From Clostridia bacterium (GTDB taxonomy: Bacteria > Bacillota > Clostridia > Oscillospirales > CAG-382): a stretch of DNA of 7,832 bases. The notes under the pieces are model-generated. The model had not been told where the DNA came from, did not search any database, and saw only the letters and a program-made list of their open reading frames with translations. Location: contig JAFVXP010000079.1 of NCBI GenBank assembly GCA_017501055.1, positions 1 to 7,832 on the forward strand, written 5' to 3'. Positions within the stretch are counted from its first letter, which is position 1; the number at the start of each line of letters is the position of its first letter. Positions 4,403 through 7,832 of this stretch are shown piece after piece. The position numbers and the translations under genes were made by a program.

Positions 4403-5758
4403 TTATTTTGCGGCGTCAAGTTTGAATTCGATAGTTTTATATTCACCCGAGCTGAAGCTTCGGTCGAACTGGAATACCGTGATCTGAACGGTTTCGCCTG
4501 CTTTATATTTCGCAAGAGCGTTTGTAAGATCGTCGCTGTTTTCCACCTTATCTCCGTTGAAATCGACGATGATGCCGTATGCACCCAAGCCTGCTTTATA
4601 TGCAGCAGAAGAAACGGTTACTTCAACGATAAACACGCCCTTTTCCGGATATTCACAGGAAGGTCTAATACCAAGCGAAGCAAGTCCGTTTTGAACGTCT
4701 GTGACGGTTATACCGATCAACGGAGATGCGCTTGCGATTCCGCTTTCGCCGATATCTTCGCCTGCGATGAGCTTTTTGAATATCTCGGTTGCATCGGTCA
4801 TGGGAATTGCAAATCCGATTCCTTCAAACTGTTCATCAACGAGCTTTAACGAGGTTATACCGATTACGTTACCTGCCATATCTATAAGAGGTCCGCCGCT
4901 GTTACCGGGGTTTATCGAGCAATCGGTTTGGATCAACGTCATAGTCTTTATAACCTTGCCTGCATCGTTGGTTATATCGACGTTGCGTTTAACACCGCTG
5001 ATTATACCCGTTGTCATCGTGCCTGCAAGAGTTATATCGTATGGAGTGCCTATCGCAACAACGTTTTCGCCGACGGTGATTGCATTCGAATCGCCAAGCT
5101 CGACTTCTACAAGTCCTTCAGCTTCTATCTTAAGAACCGCAAGGTCGGTTACGGAATCGCTTCCGACGAGCTCTGCTTTATATTCCTTGCCGTCGTAGAA
5201 AACGACCTTGATATCTGCGGCATCTTCGATAACGTGGTGGTTGGTTGCAATATAGCCGTTCTTTGCATCAATGACGAAACCGCTGCCTATGGAATAGCCT
5301 GTATTCATACCGTAGGTTACGCTTACCGTACAGCAAGAAGGAGAGCAGTTTGCGTAGATTTGAGTTAATGCAGTGGAAAGGTCGAGATTCGAATCGCCGG
5401 AGGGAGTAAAATTCGGCACTTCATTTTCGTTCTTCGGCGGTTTATCGTCCTTATCGGGCTTTCCGCCTTCGCCGGGTCCGCCGGGCTTATCGGGTTTGCC
5501 GGGGTCGCTCGTTATCGAAACGTCGGCAATATTTCCGGATTCGTCATTGGGGTCTGAATTGATGTTGCCCGTTATCATAAATGCAGAAATAACCACCGTC
5601 GCCAAAATGAGCACAATTACGGTTATTATTGCGATATTGAAGCCTGATTTTTTGTTTTTATTATGTTCCGTACCATTCCATTTATAAGAATAATCGGGTT
5701 TATTTCCGTCGGGTAGCGGTGTTTGGTTGTTAAAATCAAAATCGTTATTTTCCGACAT
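4403..5758 (-). CDS. Membrane-anchored HtrA/DegP-type serine protease with PDZ domain
   Basis: Envelope quality-control protease of 451 residues. A cytoplasmic N-terminus (1-38) precedes one membrane segment (about 40-63). Then comes an extracellular Pro/Gly/Lys/Asp-rich linker (about 84-110), a trypsin-like domain (about 125-335) and a PDZ domain (about 345-450). The catalytic triad is visible: H175 (TNHHVI), D205 (DLAVL) and S287 (NPGNSGGP). Substrate-binding GIGFAIP lies at 313-319. Unusual are five Cys outside the membrane: C138, C142, C143, C280 in the active-site loop, and C368 in the PDZ part. The start is supported by AAAAGGAGA a few bases upstream. It lies 47 bases after the histidine kinase stop, with no clear separate promoter, so co-transcription is likely. 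The pairing recalls CssRS control of htrA in B. subtilis, but that link is inference. Confidence 0.93.
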   Translation of the reverse strand: MSENNDFDFNNQTPLPDGNKPDYSYKWNGTEHNKNKKSGFNIAIITVIVLILATVVISAFMITGNINSDPNDESGNIADVSITSDPGKPDKPGGPGEGGKPDKDDKPPKNENEVPNFTPSGDSNLDLSTALTQIYANCSPSCCTVSVTYGMNTGYSIGSGFVIDAKNGYIATNHHVIEDAADIKVVFYDGKEYKAELVGSDSVTDLAVLKIEAEGLVEVELGDSNAITVGENVVAIGTPYDITLAGTMTTGIISGVKRNVDITNDAGKVIKTMTLIQTDCSINPGNSGGPLIDMAGNVIGITSLKLVDEQFEGIGFAIPMTDATEIFKKLIAGEDIGESGIASASPLIGITVTDVQNGLASLGIRPSCEYPEKGVFIVEVTVSSAAYKAGLGAYGIIVDFNGDKVENSDDLTNALAKYKAGETVQITVFQFDRSFSSGEYKTIEFKLDAAK

Positions 5759-5805
5759 TTTAATTCTCCTTTTCTTTGGTTACAGGATATATAGTTTCAC
5801 TTAAA

Positions 5806-7284
5806 TCATTCTTTAACCGTATGTCTGTGCGGTATTTCCTTATCGGATAAAGGAAGTGTGAACACAAATTCCGTATATTCGCCCTGAACGGAATCTACGG
5901 TGAGCTCTTCGCCGTGATTCATTATCATCGTTTTTGCAATATAAAGTCCCAATCCCGTTCCGCTTTTATCAAGTCCTCTTGAACGGTCGGTCTTATAAAA
6001 TCTGTCAAAAACGTGGGGCAATTCTTCTTTTGGGATACCTTCGCCCGTATTTCTTATCGAGAAAAAGGCTTTTTTCTTCTTTTTGCCGTCCGAAATGAGT
6101 GATATATTTATTGATATTTTGCCCGATTCCGGCGTGAACTTAACTGCATTATCCATAAGGTTGAAAATTACTCTATGGATAGAATCATGGTCGGCGTTTA
6201 CGAAAATATCGTCATCGCCCGTATCGAATGCAATATCTATATTCTTTTTGCTTATCTTTGATTCGAGAGAAATCAATACGGTTCTTGCCGTCTCTGAAAA
6301 ATTGAAGTCCGTCGGCTTTAATTCCGTACCGCTTTCCAGACGTGTGACCTCTAAAAGAGTATTTACAAGGCGGGAAAGTCTTCTAACCTCCTGCGAGATT
6401 ATATTAAGGTAATATTCGTGCTTTTCGGGCGGTATCGTTCCGTCGAGAATACCGTCGACAAAGCCTGCTATCGTCGTCATTGGTGTTCGAAGGTCGTGAG
6501 AAACGTTGCCGAGGAAGGCGTTTCTTTCTTCATCAATACGGTTTAGCGATTCTGCCATATCGTTTATTGCCGTTGCAAGCTCTGCAACCTCGTCTTGACC
6601 GACGACCTCGATTTTTTGTTTAAATCTGCCCTTGGAATAGCTTTTTGCAGCAGTTACTATATCGCTTAACGGTTTTGTGGTTCTTCGTGAGATTACGTAC
6701 AACGAAATCATTGCCGCCAAGAACACCCAAAGTGCAACCGTTATTGCCGCAATAATGATCTCTTTTGTGAAGACCACGCTGCTGTAATTACGCATACTTG
6801 CAAGCACGGCAAACGCTTTTCCGTCTACACGGGAAACGGTATAGCTGTTAAACTGGTTTGATTCAAAAAAACCGTCAATATTGCTTATTGCAAAGCTTTC
6901 ATCGGTCGTGAATAAAATATTCGTTGCAGATCGAGTCAACGCAAATTGACCGTGCTTATAGTCTCTATCGGTCGTGGCAACAAGAAATCCCTCATCATCA
7001 AAAACATAGATCTGGGAAGATGAACTGCTTGCAGTATAATCGAGAAGCCTTTGAAGCTCGCTTCTGTTGCCGAAAGCTTGATATATGCTTCCGTATCCGT
7101 TATCTTTAAGATACCCCTCAACAACAATACTTATATTACCCGCAGAGTTTTCCATAGTGTTTTTTTGCACGTTATAGCTATCAACGGCTATACGTGAGGA
7201 AACGGCAAGCAGGACAGCCGATATACAGCAAACGAGGATTACCGTAAAAGCCGTTAGATATTTACCGAAAATGCTTTTAAACAT
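5806..7284 (-). CDS. Membrane sensor histidine kinase (HAMP, HisKA, HATPase_c)
   Basis: Two-component sensor kinase of 492 residues. It has a membrane segment at about 10-30, an extracellular sensor region (31-173), a second membrane segment (174-198) and a HAMP linker (199-251). The dimerization domain carries the phosphorylated H263 in VSHDLRTPMTTI. In the ATP-binding domain (about 365-480) the N box is NLMDNA (375-380), the G1 box NTGEGIP (412-418), the F box FDRFYK (426-431) and the G2 box GTGLGL (442-447). G1 starts with N412 where Asp is usual. The sensor region has QIYVFDDEGFLVATT, suggesting a PAS/Cache-like fold. The start has a modest TAAGGAAT site. It is first in a unit with the HtrA protease. 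No response regulator is adjacent: upstream is the tRNA operon, so its partner must be encoded elsewhere. Confidence 0.94.
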   Translation of the reverse strand: MFKSIFGKYLTAFTVILVCCISAVLLAVSSRIAVDSYNVQKNTMENSAGNISIVVEGYLKDNGYGSIYQAFGNRSELQRLLDYTASSSSSQIYVFDDEGFLVATTDRDYKHGQFALTRSATNILFTTDESFAISNIDGFFESNQFNSYTVSRVDGKAFAVLASMRNYSSVVFTKEIIIAAITVALWVFLAAMISLYVISRRTTKPLSDIVTAAKSYSKGRFKQKIEVVGQDEVAELATAINDMAESLNRIDEERNAFLGNVSHDLRTPMTTIAGFVDGILDGTIPPEKHEYYLNIISQEVRRLSRLVNTLLEVTRLESGTELKPTDFNFSETARTVLISLESKISKKNIDIAFDTGDDDIFVNADHDSIHRVIFNLMDNAVKFTPESGKISINISLISDGKKKKKAFFSIRNTGEGIPKEELPHVFDRFYKTDRSRGLDKSGTGLGLYIAKTMIMNHGEELTVDSVQGEYTEFVFTLPLSDKEIPHRHTVKE

Positions 7285-7317
7285 ATTTCGTATTCCTTAC
7301 ATTTGAATTCAAAGTTT

Positions 7318-7346
7318 ATTTTATCATATCAAATAACAGAATACAA
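7318..7346 (-). promoter_or_regulatory. Candidate promoter of the kinase-HtrA unit
   Basis: Minus strand TTGTAT (7341-7346), 17 bases, TAAAAT (7318-7323). The -10 is good and the -35 weak. It lies 34 bases upstream of the kinase start, after the tRNA terminators, so the unit does not need readthrough from the tRNA genes. Confidence 0.6.
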
Positions 7347-7390
7347 TAGTTGAAAAAACAAAAAACATTTCTTTAATTTTTTAAGATGAG

Positions 7391-7415
7391 AAAAAAACTT
7401 CCTTTGTTCGGAAGT
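7391..7415 (-). terminator. Second (back-up) terminator of the tRNA operon
   Basis: On the minus strand ACTTCC (7415-7410) and GGAAGT (7402-7397) form a 6-bp stem with a 7-base loop, followed by a T run (A7 at 7391-7397). Weaker than the first terminator. Confidence 0.6.
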
Positions 7416-7454
7416 CCGGAAAAAGTAATGGGGAAAAGTTAAAAAGTAAGAAGT

Positions 7455-7488
7455 AAAAAATCCTCCGAACAAGTTCGGAGGATTTTTT
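7455..7488 (-). terminator. Main terminator of the tRNA operon
   Basis: A perfect 15-bp inverted repeat: A-rich AAAAAATCCTCCGAA at 7455-7469 and its complement at 7474-7488, loop of four. GC-rich core TCCTCCGAA and a T6 run on either strand. It begins at the last base of the tRNA-Glu CCA end, so the terminator directly abuts the mature 3' end. Confidence 0.92.
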
Positions 7489-7562
7489 GGTGACCCGTAG
7501 GAGAATCGAACTCCTGTTACCGCCGTGAAAGGGCGGTGTCTTAACCGCTTGACCAACGGGCC
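7488..7562 (-). tRNA. tRNA-Glu (TTC)
   Basis: Full cloverleaf of 75 bases including encoded CCA (7490-7488). The acceptor stem GGCCCGT/ACGGGTC has one G-U pair. The anticodon loop CTTTCAC, closed by CCGCC/GGCGG, puts anticodon TTC at 7529-7527. The T loop is TTCGAAT. Second gene of the two-tRNA transcript, five bases after tRNA-Met. Confidence 0.96.
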
Positions 7563-7567
7563 ATTTA

Positions 7568-7644
7568 TGGTAGCGGAAGTTGGACTTGAACCCACGACCT
7601 ATCGGGTATGAACCGATTGCTCTAGCCAACTGAGCTATTCCGCC
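7568..7644 (-). tRNA. tRNA-Met (CAT), probably elongator
   Basis: Cloverleaf of 77 bases with encoded CCA (7570-7568). The acceptor GGCGGAA/TTCCGCT has the G1-U72 pair common in Bacillota elongator tRNA-Met. The anticodon loop TTCATAC in stem ATCGG/CCGAT gives CAT at 7610-7608. The T stem GTGGG/CCAAC contains one G-A mismatch, unusual for this stem. It lacks initiator features such as three G-C pairs below the anticodon. A lysidine-modified tRNA-Ile cannot be fully excluded, but the acceptor stem favours Met. Confidence 0.93.
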
Positions 7645-7675
7645 ATGTAGTTGCCTTTTCCGCAACAGCTTGGTT

Positions 7676-7704
7676 AGTATAGCAGATGATTTTTTATTTG
7701 TCAA
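7676..7704 (-). promoter_or_regulatory. Sigma-A promoter of the tRNA operon
   Basis: Minus strand TTGACA (7699-7704), 17 bases, TATACT (7676-7681), giving a start near 7669. A small hairpin GTTGC/GCAAC (7650-7666) lies in the 5' leader before tRNA-Met. A/T tracts upstream may act as an UP element. Confidence 0.9.
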
Positions 7705-7758
7705 TACCTATTTTCAATTTTTTTCGATTTTTTCGAAAAAATATTTTTCATATTGTTC

Positions 7759-7787
7759 TTGACACATTACATAATGCGTGTTATTAT
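7759..7787 (+). promoter_or_regulatory. Sigma-A promoter driving the SAM riboswitch transcript
   Basis: TTGACA (7759-7764), 17 bases, TATTAT (7782-7787); transcription should start near 7794, just before the riboswitch. It is divergent from the tRNA promoter. Confidence 0.88.
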
Positions 7788-7796
7788 TAAGGTACA

Positions 7797-7832
7797 TTCT
7801 TATCAAGAGTGGCGGAGGGAGCTGCCCTATGA
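7797..7832 (+). promoter_or_regulatory. SAM-I riboswitch (S-box), 5' part, cut by window edge
   Basis: The conserved 5' portion of the S-box is readable: TTCTTATCAAGAG (P1 strand and kink-turn entry), then GGCGGAGGGA, and GCCCTATGA where the window ends. In this class S-adenosylmethionine binding promotes transcription termination, so the downstream plus-strand gene, outside the window, should concern methionine or SAM synthesis or transport. The 3' half, including P3/P4 and the expression platform, is not visible. Confidence 0.92.

Noticed and set aside
5759..5805. Separate promoter for the HtrA gene
   Set aside because: A TTAAAG-17-TATATA arrangement exists around the kinase stop, but the -35 is poor and the 47-base gap fits a simple operon; not strong enough to call.
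7329..7704. Minus-strand frames of 88 and 107 codons
   Set aside because: They are translations of the tRNA-Met and tRNA-Glu genes and their promoter; peptides like these are well-known tRNA artefacts.

Overview
The window looks like ordinary chromosome from a moderately low-GC member of the Bacillota, class Clostridia, probably an anaerobe related to gut Oscillospirales. That placement rests on the infC-rpmI-rplT operon with an L20-type leader, a SAM-I riboswitch, strong AAGGAGG ribosome sites, sigma-A promoters of the TTGACA-17-TATAAT type, tRNA genes that encode CCA, and a clostridial-type Cys/Asp-rich protein. No 16S gene is present, so the taxonomy is inference.

Layout, left to right. 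Positions 182-1541 (+) carry a Cys/Asp-rich zinc-ribbon protein and then a metal-dependent amidohydrolase, with a terminator-like hairpin between them. Positions 1542-1932 hold no gene: there is a hairpin cluster with a terminator, three tandem copies of a roughly 57-bp repeat (a relative of which also lies just upstream of the first gene), and the rpsU terminator. Positions 1933-3535 (-) are translation genes. rpsU (S21) has its own consensus promoter. infC-rpmI-rplT is transcribed from a consensus promoter through a leader with an intrinsic terminator, and infC appears to start at AUC. Positions 3554-4400 (+) hold a solitary amidase-like cell-wall protein with an SH3b domain, divergent from the infC operon. 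Positions 4403-7346 (-) form a two-gene unit: a membrane sensor histidine kinase followed by a membrane-anchored HtrA-type protease, with no response regulator in the window. Positions 7391-7704 (-) are a tRNA-Met/tRNA-Glu operon with promoter and tandem terminators. Positions 7759-7832 (+) hold a promoter and the first part of a SAM-I riboswitch, whose gene lies beyond the edge.

Functionally, most of the window is translation machinery (IF3, L35, L20, S21, two tRNAs), together with envelope functions (amidase-like protein, histidine kinase plus HtrA). The kinase and protease next to each other suggest an envelope-stress module like CssS/HtrA, but the partner regulator must be elsewhere. I see no convincing new multi-gene system. 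The most interesting points are the AUC start of infC, the shared repeat family, the Cys/Asp-rich protein, the amidase-like protein lacking its usual first zinc histidine, and the kinase-protease pair without a regulator.
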